Part shown: one piece after another, positions 46,191 through 56,915 of the stretch
Numbering within the stretch: position 1 is the first letter of the stretch
How the letters are laid out: every line of letters starts with the position of its first letter
Source: Sphagnum compactum
Taxonomy: Eukaryota > Bryophyta > Sphagnopsida > Sphagnales
Reading direction: 5' to 3'
NCBI GenBank assembly: GCA_965153455.1
Contig: OZ234503.1
Span: 12,405,118-12,469,117, forward strand
DNA length: 64,000 nt
Made by a program: the position numbers and the translations under genes
Notes under the pieces: model-generated
Database searches by the model: none
Told to the model about the DNA's origin: nothing
The model's input: only the letters and a program-made list of their open reading frames with translations

Positions 46191-46870
46191 CCACGAAATA
46201 AGGTAGTCCAAACAAGATCACTTTATTCATTAATGTCATGCCCAACTATATATGCCACTTTTCAAAATCTAGAATTTCTATAAACACACTATTTGAAAGG
46301 CACAAAAATGATACAACATTCATCATGCAAGAAATGTGGACCAACATCATACAAGTCATTAGAAAAAACACAAATAGGATTTTTTCATAAAAAAAAAATC
46401 TTACACAAACCATATGACATTAATCATGCATAAGACATACATCACTATTCAAAAGTTAGGATTTTTCTAGACATATTATTTGAAAGCTAGAAGATGAAAT
46501 TACATTCATCATATAAATGATTTGCATTAGCATTACATGCTATCATATCTATTATTTGGAACATCTACATCATTATTATGACTCATCATGTAACCTCAAA
46601 ACTTGCAAATAACCTTCATGAACTACATTCAAAATGACCAACTACAACAAAACATGCATTCAAATTAGAAATAATATTATTTCAAAACAACAAAAACCAA
46701 ACAAACAAGATAACCATCATGTGGGAATTTGCACCATAATAATTTGCAAAATTTCACTTGAAATTATTTGCAAGATCTATAAACCAGATTGTTTCAAAAC
46801 AACAAAAATTAAACAAATGAAATGAACATCATCTAGAAATTTGGGTCATCAAAATTTGTAAAGTTTGACA
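46191..46870. repeat. Degenerate direct repeats in AT-rich DNA
   Basis: The phrase 'TTTCAAAACAACAAAAA-AAACAAA' with following 'AtCATCAT-T-GAAATTTG' occurs at about 46678 and 46793 (period about 115). The phrase 'TATTTGAAAG' plus 'ACATTCATCAT' occurs at about 46290 and 46475 (period about 185). These look like remains of tandem duplication. Confidence 0.45.
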
Positions 46871-47334
46871 TAGTTAGTTATTAGTTGATGTCCATTGTAG
46901 ATAATGTTGCTAATGTTTTTCATAGGGAATGTTTGGTTTCCCAATGTTGTAAATCTCCACCAATTGCATATATTATGCATAAAATACCATGAATAACACA
47001 AGTGATTAAATATCCTTTGCATCATCACCATTAGAAACCACAAGAATGAATGACTTCAAGAAATTTATTATAGATCTCAATCACTACCATTTGGAGGGTA
47101 TTAAGCTCTTCAAGTTCATCCTTTTGGATAAAGCTTCAAATAATGTGTTGTAACAAATTTGAAAAATAAGATTTATTGCTTTATGTTTTCAATGATTGTT
47201 GTGGGCCAACCCTCAACACAAACATCCAATTACTTTTTTCAAAACAAATTTTTGAACATATATAACAACAAAATTCATGATTATGATGTATCCCCCAACA
47301 TTCAATTAGAAAAAATAAATGCTCACAAAGTTGG

Positions 47335-48101
47335 TGACGCATCCCCAAGCTCCTTAATGGACTCAACTGCGAGTCCAAAGGTGAAGACAGCGGAAGCAGA
47401 AGGAGTTGGGGCGCACTCCTTGGCTTACAGCATTTTAGGGGTAGAGGGGTGTGCTGGAGCTTTGAGATGGGACTAGGACGAGCGACAAGCGATTCAATTA
47501 CTCGCATGGATCTGCACAACCCAAACAACAAGTTGGTTAGTGCATAGTCGGAGCACTTTTGATGCACAGACGAGCCATGGGCAAACATGGACTCACAAGA
47601 CTCACCATGACCCGGACTTGGGAGAAGCCACCACCTTCCCCTTTATAGTATACCCTATGCCTGGCCATGGGACCAACACCCAAATGTCATTTTGTTTCGG
47701 GACTCCCAAGTTGGAGTCCCGAAATTTCCAAAATTAGGACTTTCGCGAATTTGGAGGCCTATAACTTTGTGTGCATACCTCCGATTGAGGTGAGGTCTAA
47801 AGCAAAGTTGTAACCCTTGTCAAGAGCTTTCCAAAGGTATGTAGCACATCACCTGTACGCAAGGAAATCGGGGTGATTCTCGACTTTTAGTGGTCGGGAG
47901 TCAAATTGTCAATTTGATTCCGGCCCTTTTTTTGGCCATAACTTGTGTTTTAATTACCCACATGGGTCATGTGAGCCTATTTGAAACATCTACGTTCCAA
48001 GAGAATTCCCTCACATTCTTCTACACTCCCGAGCTTCATTCTTGGCCCGCACCTTAGCAAGCCCCTGCCTTGGTCGTGAGCCCAAGGCTAGGGTTGCGAC
48101 A
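47335..48101 (-). mobile_element. Solo LTR of the same retrotransposon family, copy 2
   Basis: Read on the minus strand it starts TGTCGCAACCC (48101) and ends GATGCGTCA (47335), giving 767 bp with TG...CA ends. It is flanked by an exact 5-bp duplication, GTTGG (47330-47334 and 48102-48106). It is colinear with 20283-21102, including the 'GACTCC' words, the AATTGACAATTTGA palindrome and the TATACTATAAAGGGG promoter. No internal region adjoins. The GC content contrasts with the AT-rich DNA around it. The open frames inside it (such as 135 codons on the minus strand) are LTR sequence, not genes. Confidence 0.88.
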
Positions 48102-48106
48102 GTTGG

Positions 48107-49029
48107 AACCCATAGTCAAAGTAATAATCATATATCCATAGTCATTAGTCATATCCATTGCCAACAATATCATGGGAACCATGATGATTCAAAATGCACT
48201 CGTTAAATGACCCACCCAACATCTTTTATTGGACATCAATAATATAGACAACATGATTCACAAAGGCTTTCCTCTTCTTACTCAATTTGACAATGATGAC
48301 CTTTTTTAAAGCTAAACACCAACTCCATGATGATACCCAAAAAAAATCAAACATCAAAAGACAAAGCGAATTGTTGAAAATTTACACAAACAAAAGTGCT
48401 TCCAAGTGTAATCAAAATAGTAAAACTACACAATGATATGATAATTTGTAGAGAAAAAAATTAAATTTGTTGAAAACTTCAAAATGGTTTCAAGTTTTGC
48501 ACAAGATAAAATCAAACCTTAATATAAACAAACGAAAAAAAAAAAAAACACATTCTATTGGTTAGATAAATCCAAAAAACACACAAAATTGATGTAAACA
48601 TTCAAGTTTGGAGATAATTTCAAAATCTAAAAAAGAAAACTTTGTACTTAACAAAAAACATGTGACAACATTGCTAAAACTAGTTTACACTTCCCACAAT
48701 TGTTTTGGCTACATTTAGTAAAAAAAGGTTCTTGCAAAATTCAAATAAATATATTGATATTACTTTGAATATAAACATTCAAGCCATTATGATCAAAACA
48801 CTCAAATTTTAAATCACTTTCTATTCAATAAAAAAAATAAAATCTACCAAAATTAGTTGTTTAAACAAGATTTGATTAGAAGAGCCAAGTTTAGAACTAT
48901 TGCATAGTGAATAAAAAATAGAAGACATTTTATTCATTATGCAAAAAAAATATTTTATGATTGGACAATTTTATGATTATGTTGTAAACTTAATCATGTA
49001 ATTGCATTGAACTAGTCACTTTCATTGAA
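48107..49029. other. AT-rich intergenic DNA
   Basis: A-rich on the plus strand with no gene or bounded element recognised. Confidence 0.5.
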
Positions 49030-49745
49030 CCTTGTTTTAGATAGCCTAGTAGTAGCCTATAAGTCTTATAGCCTACAAGTAGCTTAGTTATAGTATGGTT
49101 TGTAGTGTTAAGACAAGGCCTAGTAATAGCCTACTTTTATCCTAGCTTGCTTTAGGCTATTATAAGCTACATGAGTAGCCTATGGTAGCCTATAATAGCT
49201 TAGGGTAGAACTTAGAATAACATGAAAAAACCTAAAGTAACCTAATGTAAAGCCAAAAATAATTTAAGGCATCCTATAATAGGATAGGGATACAATAGCT
49301 TAGAAAAACCAAAATTAACCCAAAAATAGCCTAGAATAATCTAAAGTATAATAATTTAAAATAATTTACATTAAGATAACCTAGAATAACCTAAAATAAC
49401 TCAAATTAAAATATTTGAAAGTAACATCTAAAATACCCTAGAATACTTAGCTTGAAATAATTTAAAATAACTTAGAATAGCTTAAGGTAAAACCTAGGAC
49501 AACTTATAGTAGGTTAGATATTTTATTTGGTAACCTAGGGTAGTTTAGGACAAGCTAGAGTAGTTTAGGGTAACTTAAAATAGCCTATAATAGCCTTGTA
49601 ATTTAACCATATTAGCCTAAAGTAGTTGAAAGTAGCCCAAAATAATAGAATTTAACCTAGGTATTGTAAAATAACTTAGAGTAGTTAGGCTAAGTAACTA
49701 GGTAGTTAGAATAATTAAGGTAGGCTAGGTTACTTAGATAGCATA
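49030..49745. repeat. Degenerate decanucleotide satellite-like array
   Basis: About 700 bases consist of variants of a unit near ten bases long built on 'TAGCCTAAAA', 'TAACCTAGAA' and 'TAACTTAGAA'. Phase is well kept in places, such as 'aacctagaat aacctaaaat' at about 49378-49400. Divergence is high. It does not match the plant telomere repeat. Confidence 0.65.
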
Positions 49746-49797
49746 AGAAAAAATGTTCATTATTATGCAATGATAAAAATTATCATTTGATAAAAAA

Positions 49798-49900
49798 ATG
49801 GTGCAATGGTGAAGGATTTGGATTTGCAATTTGGAAATGAGGGGTTCAAACCCTCGCACATTTGCAACCTATTTGAATGTGACTAGCTAGGCTTAGTTTC
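49798..49900 (+). mobile_element. tRNA-like SINE head or tRNA relic
   Basis: A perfect T-arm is present: stem GAGGG (49839-49843), 7-base loop GTTCAAA, stem CCCTC (49851-49855), which is also a box-B promoter (GGTTCAAACCC). A box-A-like 'TGGTGCAATGGTGAAGG' starts at 49799. No acceptor stem can be formed, so it is not a functional tRNA. A SINE relic is the best reading. No target duplication or A-tail is obvious. Confidence 0.5.
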
Positions 49901-50149
49901 TAAGCTACCTAGCCTTGACAATTGTCATTGATTAGTTGATTGTCATAGCCTTGGAGATATACAATGATAATCAATTGATTGGTATACAATATGTGACAAC
50001 CAATGATGTTCATCAAGGAACTGATTTAAAGGATTTAAAGTATGCTTGACAAAATTAGCAAAGAAGGAATGTCAACTAATTTTCATTTGTTGATTTTTTA
50101 TTTAAATGCAATTCTCACATTGTTTTTTGCTTGAACATCAAGACTAGTG

Positions 50150-50420
50150 TTTTTCTTAAGAATTTTATTTGTAGCCAAAATGACTATCATCCATAGGAAG
50201 ATGTAAAAAAGTAGTAATCATTGTTAGGAAGATTTAGCCAAATATGGCTATAAACCTATATGAAAAAAATTAATAATCATCTTTTTATATTTTTAGCTAC
50301 ACATTGAAAATTCACTATAGAAATTTGGCGATTTTCATTATTTTTTCCCCTCCACTTTGGTGATTGGAAACCTCCAAAATCACTTAAGTTTTGAGTATTG
50401 AATTTTGATTTTTTGTTTTC
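50150..50420. repeat. Dispersed repeat, family H, copy 2
   Basis: The order 'AATTTTATTTGTAGCC', 'ATCATCCATA-GAAGATGT', 'TTTAGCCAAAT', 'CTATAAACC', 'TTTTTAGCTAC-CACTGAAAA'-like and 'GGCGATTTTCATTAT' follows 1360-1830. No coding potential. Confidence 0.5.
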
Positions 50421-50750
50421 TGAAAAACTTTTCTAGTAAATAAAAAGGTGGAATAGCACATTTGAATAACATCTTTTTGTTGTATACCAATCAAAGTGCT
50501 AAACATTGGGATATTGATATGGTATTTAAAAGCAAAAATATTGAGTGGTTGTGAACACAAATTTTGTCAATACTTATCATATCAAACCTCACCATGTTAC
50601 TATCCGTTTTCTTTGCATGCTTTTCATTGCTAATATCATAACATGACTATTTCATATTTAGTACATGATAATTTGTGGGTTTCAAAATTTTGCGTCCCAA
50701 TGGTACTAGCTAAATTGCAAATTCAGGTTTAATGTTCAATCCAACTTTGT

Positions 50751-50935
50751 GATGACAATAAGCCTTGACTAAGGTTGTACAAGAAGATATACCTAACTAT
50801 ATGAAAAATGTTTCAAAGTGACAAACTTGTTGATCTTTATGTTGACAATAAGCCTTGTATAATAAGGTTGTAGGAAGATGTAAAAAACTATATGAAAAGA
50901 TGCTCAAAATAACACACTTTTTAATCCTTCACTTA
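50751..50935 (+). repeat. Tandem duplication of about 92 bp
   Basis: 'GACAATAAGCCTTG', 'TAAGGTTGTA', 'GAAGAT' and 'AACTATATGAAAA' recur in the same order in two adjacent modules (about 50753-50840 and 50845-50930). Nothing indicates function. Confidence 0.6.
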
Positions 50936-51269
50936 AAGGTTTTCAAATTTCTCTAAGGCCATTTAATTAAGTATAGGAGGTAGCAATACTAATTTTGGAA
51001 AAAGGAACATTAATGGAAGCAAATCCCCGAACACATGTTTTATTCATTCTTACATGTACAAGCAATTTTGCAAGATCTTTCAACAAATTGAGTTCTCCAA
51101 ATTTTTTTTTAGAATAATATGTTGCCATTTCAAAAACAATTCGCCTTTTAAAATGAGTCGTCACAAAAATCCAATAAAAGATTGATGGCCGAAACCATCA
51201 CAAGGGAGACAAAAAGGGAAGGCCAAAGAAAGGCCAAAAGACGCATAGTTTGCAAGAACCAAAAAAAAG

Positions 51270-51760
51270 GGAGAGAGTTAATCCGTCTTGTGGTAGGAAG
51301 CTATTTCACCCACGGCCCTTCTAATGTCACCCGCATGCAAATCGTGAGATCTAATAGTAATGGGGGGTCTAGAATAAGCATCACCCGCCAATGCAATCTT
51401 CTTCTTTATAGCAAAGGTTAAAGCACGTTGAAGAGCAATAATAACACATTGCCTGAAAAATTGAATGCAAAAAGACAAGGATAAATGACTTTTTTCGTCT
51501 ATCGTGGAAAAGATGGGCACATACCTTGATGAAACGATCCATATCATGCCTAGGTGCACCATGCACCTCCATGGCCATTAGAATAAAGTGGTGCCTTTCA
51601 TGAAGCCCACTATACTTGTGAATCTTAGCATGGCACTAAATTTTGCAATTGCACTTGCTAGTCAACTAATGACACTCGAAGCCACCGTCTCTCGTGTCAG
51701 GTCAATAACCACCATATCAAGAACGAAGACCTAGTTCTCTCAGGTCATGTAAAGATCGAC
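51270..51760 (-). pseudogene. Degraded C-terminal domain of a reverse-transcriptase-type element (tentative)
   Basis: Two overlapping minus-strand frames complement each other. One reads 'MAMEVHGAPRHDMDRF' and 'CAHLFHDRR' (51578 to about 51495). The other continues 'LSLSFCIQFFRQCVIIALQR', 'ALTFAIKKKIAL' and 'GEIASY' (about 51490-51280). Upstream, broken by stops, is 'VFVLDMVVIDLTRETVAS'. The order D-(V)-x-D-x-T ... A-x-E-x-x-G ... F-R-Q-x-x-x-I-A-L-Q-R-A-L resembles the nuclease-like C-terminal domain found after reverse transcriptase in some non-LTR-type elements. At least one frameshift and several stops show it is dead. The family assignment is from memory of the pattern and is weak. An unknown host pseudogene is possible. 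Confidence 0.35.
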
Positions 51761-51779
51761 TTGTAATGAAATGTTGCAT

Positions 51780-52959
51780 TATTAACAACAATTGTCAATA
51801 CCTAGAATTAATTGCTAACCTCATTTACATTAGTCTAATTCATGTGATTTCATAGATTTTGTAATTGGTCACAATTTTTTTTGTTGCCATGATGGCAAGT
51901 CTTTGAAATTGAATGAGGGAATCAATTGAGTGCTCATTTAATTTGGGCAAATTATATATCTTGAATTGAAGTATGCATCAATACCCAATTATATTTGTGA
52001 GGATGGTGGACCAATAGTCCAGGTGGTTGTGGGGCCACGGAAAACAATGTGGGTACTTGGGTTAGAAGGTTGGCAATCACATTGTTTATCTTGGTTAACA
52101 AGAAACAATTGTAAGGTGGTCACCTTTGATAAGGATAAGTTAATAGCTCTATGTTGTCTACTTAGATTGAGTGTGGGTGTTTAATACTTTGGCTAAACTT
52201 GAAGTCAAACCACTACACACTTGCATAGGAACTTACATTTTGAGAAGTACAAAACTGAAATATCGAATGCTTGAGGGTTCAACATGAGAAGAAATATGCT
52301 TGAAAAATGAACTACGGAGAGCTTAAAGGTTCAACACAAGAAGAAATGTGCTTGATAAACCCAAGTAATAGCTTGCAACAACATACAGTTCTCTTCCTAA
52401 TGTCACAAAAATGACGACCTTGTTTTTGTTAGATTTGCAAGAGATGCAGATAATTGTGATCAGAGAATATCACATGGCAGTGCTTATGTTCAGTTTTGTT
52501 CCATGAAGGTGCATTGATCCCCTTGTTGTTCCCATTCCCAATTATGCTTTGAAGTTTTCAATGCATTCTTTCATTGTTATCAGTGGTACTTCTAACAATT
52601 CCCAAGTTGGTTGCCATTAGGAATGGTTGGGAAAGATATTCACAAACGTTGTCAAACATAACTTGAAAGTTGTTTTTAAAAAAGGTTCAACAATCAGTTA
52701 TTAGTATATACCTACTGAACTTTCAAAATAAGGTGTTTGGGGTTCCAATTTGCATATATAAATGGCAATATTTGGTACTTCTAGGTGTTCAAATTTGCAT
52801 ATACAAATGGATGGTGCAAGGGGCATTCTTGTGGTAGAAGCTTGACATTTCAAGTGGTTAGAATTCCTTTTCACTTTCCAAGATTTTGGATGCCTCTTAT
52901 TTGTCTCCACTTTCATTTCGGAATCAATGCAAATATACAGAGCTCCTCCTTGAAATCAA
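51780..52959. other. Intergenic DNA with short direct repeats
   Basis: 'GGTTCAACA-GAGAAGAAAT-TGCTTGA' occurs at about 52274 and 52330. 'TTTGCATATA-AAATGG' occurs at about 52749 and 52795. No gene is supported, though the 52700-52959 end may belong to the decayed coding region that follows on the minus strand. Confidence 0.4.
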
Positions 52960-54197
52960 ACCTCTATTTCTGTAGTAAAATCCTCACAAAGAAGCTTTTG
53001 TTTTGCAAATTATCAAAGTTCCCAATGACATGATCTTCCCTCCAAAATTTGTCATTCCCCATGCATTGAAAAGAATGAACTTCCCTTCTGGGAATCATTG
53101 TCCTCCTTGACAATCTATCTCCCCTCGAAAATATGAAAATCTTCACATACCATTTTTATGATTCTTGTTCTGCAAATCATATCCTGTTTGTCTTACAGCA
53201 AGCCTCGTGTAGTGAAGCACTTCATAGACAAAAGATTCAACCCACTCACTTCACTCAAAATCATTACCAAAACTGCTAAACATTTTATTCAAGTTCTCTA
53301 GATAGACTTATTGAACAAGGTATAATTCTGGTGATGTAAGTTTCATGAATGCACCCACAGATCCACAAAGGGAATCCAACAACTTCAATAAGAAAGACAC
53401 AAGCTTTTTCTCAAATTCAAAGCTGATTTTGGGTTTCCCCAAATGTTGAGGGCCATTGCAAAATGCCTGATGAAGAAACCCAAGGCAACTATTTTTTTCT
53501 ATCTCCACTCTTATGTCTGTAGTTTCTCTTGGCAGCAAAGTTCCTTCTTTATTCAAACTTAATATTTTACAACTGAAATGTGAAGCTTGAATCTACCCTT
53601 CTACTGTGTGTGGGCAGTTGCATAGCGCACAGAGATATCTCTCTTTTGAAATAAGATGACCATCCACACTACAATCTAGCCATATGGTTTTCTTTGTACG
53701 GTGCAAGAACCTAAGTTTCCAATCAGCTCCAGTAAAGCACATAAGCAGATGAAATATGTCAGTCTTAGCATCTTTTGCTCGAGGAAACAAAGCATCACAT
53801 GATTTCGTTCTGCAATTTTTCCTTTCAAGGATTTTGCAGTTTGATTCTGCTTATGGCTGCAGCATTAAATCAGCAACTCAGGCAAAAGGGTCTCAAAAGG
53901 GTCTCTTAAATCATTGATCATTCCTGTGGACTCATGATGCAAATTGAACTCAAATTTCATATGTCCATTATCTTCAGGTGGAAATGTGTGGGTCAGATGC
54001 CCCTGCAGAAGGAGCTTGACAGTTGATCTTTGAGTAACTTCTCTATGCAATTTTATGTGGTTATTTGTATTTAGAGTTGGTTCTATGTTTATCATGAAGA
54101 AGAGTCCTTTGTGTTTGACAAGTGAGAAATTCAGTAACTTGATGTTTTCACAAACAATTAGCATAACAAAGTCATGTGCCCACGATTTAGCATACTA
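52960..54197 (-). pseudogene. Unidentified decayed protein-coding region
   Basis: On the minus strand several open pieces look like parts of one protein. Piece 1 (54197-53865, about 110 codons) contains 'KSWAHDFVMLIVCENIKLLN' and 'HLTHTFPPEDNGHMKFEFNL' and opens just after a possible acceptor. Piece 2 (about 53818-53308) stays in a single frame for some 170 codons with just one TAG at 53595-53593, containing 'TDIFHLLMCFTGADWKLRF' and 'LLKLLDSLCGSVGAF'. Piece 3 (about 53262-53155) contains 'EWVESFVYEVLHYTRLAVRQ'. Piece 4 (53146-52964) follows. Amino-acid use is protein-like and unlike the AT-driven shadow frames nearby. Pieces 1 and 2 differ in frame. I do not recognise the family. It may be a multi-exon gene with one stop, or a pseudogene. 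Confidence 0.4.
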
Positions 54198-54617
54198 GAT
54201 TCAAAGATGAAAGTTTATCAACCTGGCATTTTGATTACAAAATTCATGTAACAAAATTTGCACTAAATGAAAATGATATAAAAGACACCAAAGAGATGAA
54301 ACAAGGAGAACTGAAAATTCTACATCATTATGCACTACTAGAGCTTGAGGAAAGACAAGGTGAAAACACTAAAGCATAAACTGGATGATTTTTTTTCCTA
54401 TTTACTGAATTCGGGAGCAATAGGCAAGCTAGGGCTAATTGCCTAGGGCTAGATGTAGCAAAACTTTCAACAACTTGTGTCATAATAGGATTGATTCTAT
54501 TAAAAAAATTGGCCAATAATCTGATGATTCAAAAACCAAAGTATTAAGATTATCTGTTTAATATGCTTTAAACTGGGATTTTGATCTTGGATTACAGTGG
54601 ACTTTGCAAACTGTTCT

Positions 54618-54693
54618 TCCAGGCTCCCATTGCATGGGCATGGCAAGATCATGCAGTGTACCCATCAAAACCAGATTAGGCTGGAGCCTGGAA
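54618..54693. repeat. 12-bp inverted repeat
   Basis: CTTCCAGGCTCC at 54618-54629 is mirrored by GGAGCCTGGAAG at 54682-54693, with 52 bases between them. It is probably a small foldback relic. Confidence 0.6.
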
Positions 54694-55017
54694 GGTCCCA
54701 CAACTCAACAATGTAATTACAATATAACTAGGAAAATGCACATTAACACTCTTGAGAAAATGATCAGCAATTTGAGATGAGCAACAAAATTTGAGTGTAA
54801 AGCAAGCTGAGAATTTTCATAATGTAGTTGGAGGTTGCCTCAGCACGAGTTATATTCTGTGTGTTTGCTGCCCACATATGGAGGGCATTATGATTCGTAA
54901 TGCCCTCTGAAAATTGGAATGCCCACTAGGTATGAGTGGAAGAAACTGTGGTACAGGGGCAGCAAATTTCTACTTTTCATCTGAACCAGTGGTCAAGCTT
55001 TAACATTGGGTCATGCC

Positions 55018-55125
55018 CTTAGAGCAGGGCACTCCTGAAAAGCAGCCCCACCTTTGGTAGGCGCCTCAAGAAGTGCACCCTCTTTTGGGGAATGCCATGC
55101 TCCTGAAGCATTTGGGGTTACCTTG
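55018..55125. repeat. Short repeat, family O, copy 2
   Basis: It resembles 7399-7490 ('GCAGGGCACTCCTGAAAA', 'GGGGTTACC') and adjoins the MITE cluster on its right. Confidence 0.35.
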
Positions 55126-55139
55126 TAAATAAAGCACTA

Positions 55140-56275
55140 AAAAAATTTCTCAGTGTATTTGGAGAGCACTCTATATCCATGAGTATCTCCTACAACAGCG
55201 GAGGGATGTTACACCTTCCTCCTTAAGATCCTCTCACAAGGAGTAATAAGAACCCTCCCCCTCCTACACCTGGTGATGTCTTGTGATTTATGCATGTTAA
55301 TGTTCATGATAAGGTTTGTGCTTTATGATGAGTAAAGCCTATGGGTAGGAGACATTCCCAAAATGGTGGGGCTGGATTCAACAATTGCCTTGTCTTAGGA
55401 CCCTTCGTTTGAAAATGTAAACCTTAAGGCTTTACCCTACACATAACAGAAGTTCACTCATGGAGATCAGAATTAGAACTTAAGATACCTCCCCGCCTGC
55501 TTTGAGAGTTCTAACCAGGGAAGTACCTGCAATTACAAAGAGCAAATTAGGTCAATGTTTTATGTGTAGGGTCCAGCACCCAGGTGGGGACATTTTCAAA
55601 ATAATGGGCTTAGGACTAGGCCTCACACCTTGCCTCCCACTTGTGGGCTTTACCCATGTTCTAAAGCACAAGGTGAATGTTATCATGAATATAAAGACTA
55701 GCTCCTCTTCCTCCTCCTTTTTTTGTAGTTGGAAGGCATGTTACCCAGCACATTTTTCTCTCCCTTGTTTGAGGCTGATTCAAGAATGGACTGCCCTTCA
55801 GATCACAAGAAAAAAAGAAAAACATTGGAGGAGGTCTTTACGCTTGGTAAAGCCCAAGTGGTTGCAAGTTTGATTGGGATTAAGCTTGCACTTGACTTCA
55901 CCTCACATAGGCCCTTATTTTGATAAAACCTAAAACCTTGGGTTTTACCCTACACTTAAAAACATATGTAGATCACAAGACATAGGAGGGGGAGCATTCT
56001 TCCGCTTTCTCCTTAAAGGAGCCTGAGTGGTAGGCATCTTACTCCTATGAGTAGGCATAATGAGGGAGTAGGTGTAACATGCCTCCTCTTAGAAAGAGGG
56101 ATATTCACGGATATAAGGATGTCCTCCAAATACACTTAAGAGATATCTCCGAGTGATTTAGGTGTAATGTAAAGCCTGCGGGCTGGGGCTTTACCATAAT
56201 AAAGGCCCACACAAGGTAGAGCTAAGTGTGGGCCCCTTTTTAATAAAGCTTGCAGTCAAGGGTTTTATTGAACAT
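55140..56275. mobile_element. Inverted cluster of family B/N MITEs
   Basis: Four family-B units (55330-55442, 55563-55665, 55845-55955, 56168-56275) lie within 1.1 kb in both orientations. The two inner ones face each other with CTACACATAAC and TTATGTGTAGG ends, about 120 bases apart. N-type sequence outside them forms a larger imperfect inverted repeat. 'GTATTTGGAGAGCACTC' with 'ATCCATGAGTATC' at about 55154 on the left is answered by 'GATATTCACGGATAT' and 'GTCCTCCAAATACAC' at about 56100-56145 on the right. The open frames here (123 and 64 codons) are MITE sequence, not genes. Confidence 0.6.
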
Positions 56276-56289
56276 AAAAGACTCAAATT

Positions 56290-56915
56290 TTATTTAAATC
56301 TTTTTTCCTACCATTTTTGTTTTTCATGGGGGCATTTTTGAAAATGGAATGCCCATCCATGCCTACAAATGTTTGCTAAATGCCTAGTGGGTTGTTTAAC
56401 TCTTATCCAATTTGCTCTCTAACACTTGAGTCTAAAGATTTGTGAGTTCTCCTCTTACACCATTTCCCCAAAAAAAACACAAAAAATGCCCTTTAAGAAA
56501 CACGCATGTACACACGCACTTTTGCTCCTTGAGTTTGGTCACTCCTTGAGCATACAAGTGGCACACGGGACACCCGGGATGAATGTTCAACGAACAAGTG
56601 GCAGGCCTTGGAAACCCATACGTAAGTGGTTATGGATCATGTCAAGTTCGCGGCTCACCGATTCACCCAGCTGCTTTTTTCTTTTTCATTTTTTTGGGGT
56701 CTGAACTACTGCAACTATTAAAATTACTTCCAAATCAATGAATTGTTGGACTCTAATCCCAAAGCCTCCTGGGGTAATTAGCCTAATGAAGGCTCAAGAG
56801 CAACCACCTACCATATATATAATTGCAGATTCATATATATAGTACCACTGCAAACAGACATTTAGTTATGCTCTTGGTTTAATGCAGATGATGCACAACC
56901 CAACCAAGCTAGCGT
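56290..56915. other. Intergenic DNA upstream of the LEA-like gene
   Basis: No gene is seen. Two ATATATAT tracts lie at about 56813-56820 and 56833-56840. Confidence 0.5.

Noticed and set aside
41000-46800. Organellar DNA insertion suggested by high AT content
   Set aside because: No plastid or mitochondrial gene, rRNA or tRNA motif can be read in any frame.
47181-47588. Minus-strand open frame of 135 codons
   Set aside because: It spans the border of the solo LTR and lies mostly inside it. LTR sequence explains it.
49798-49900. Functional tRNA gene
   Set aside because: The T-arm is good, but no acceptor stem, anticodon stem or D-arm of proper geometry can be formed.
55502-55923. Two plus-strand frames of 123 and 64 codons
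   Set aside because: They lie wholly within the family-B/N MITE cluster.
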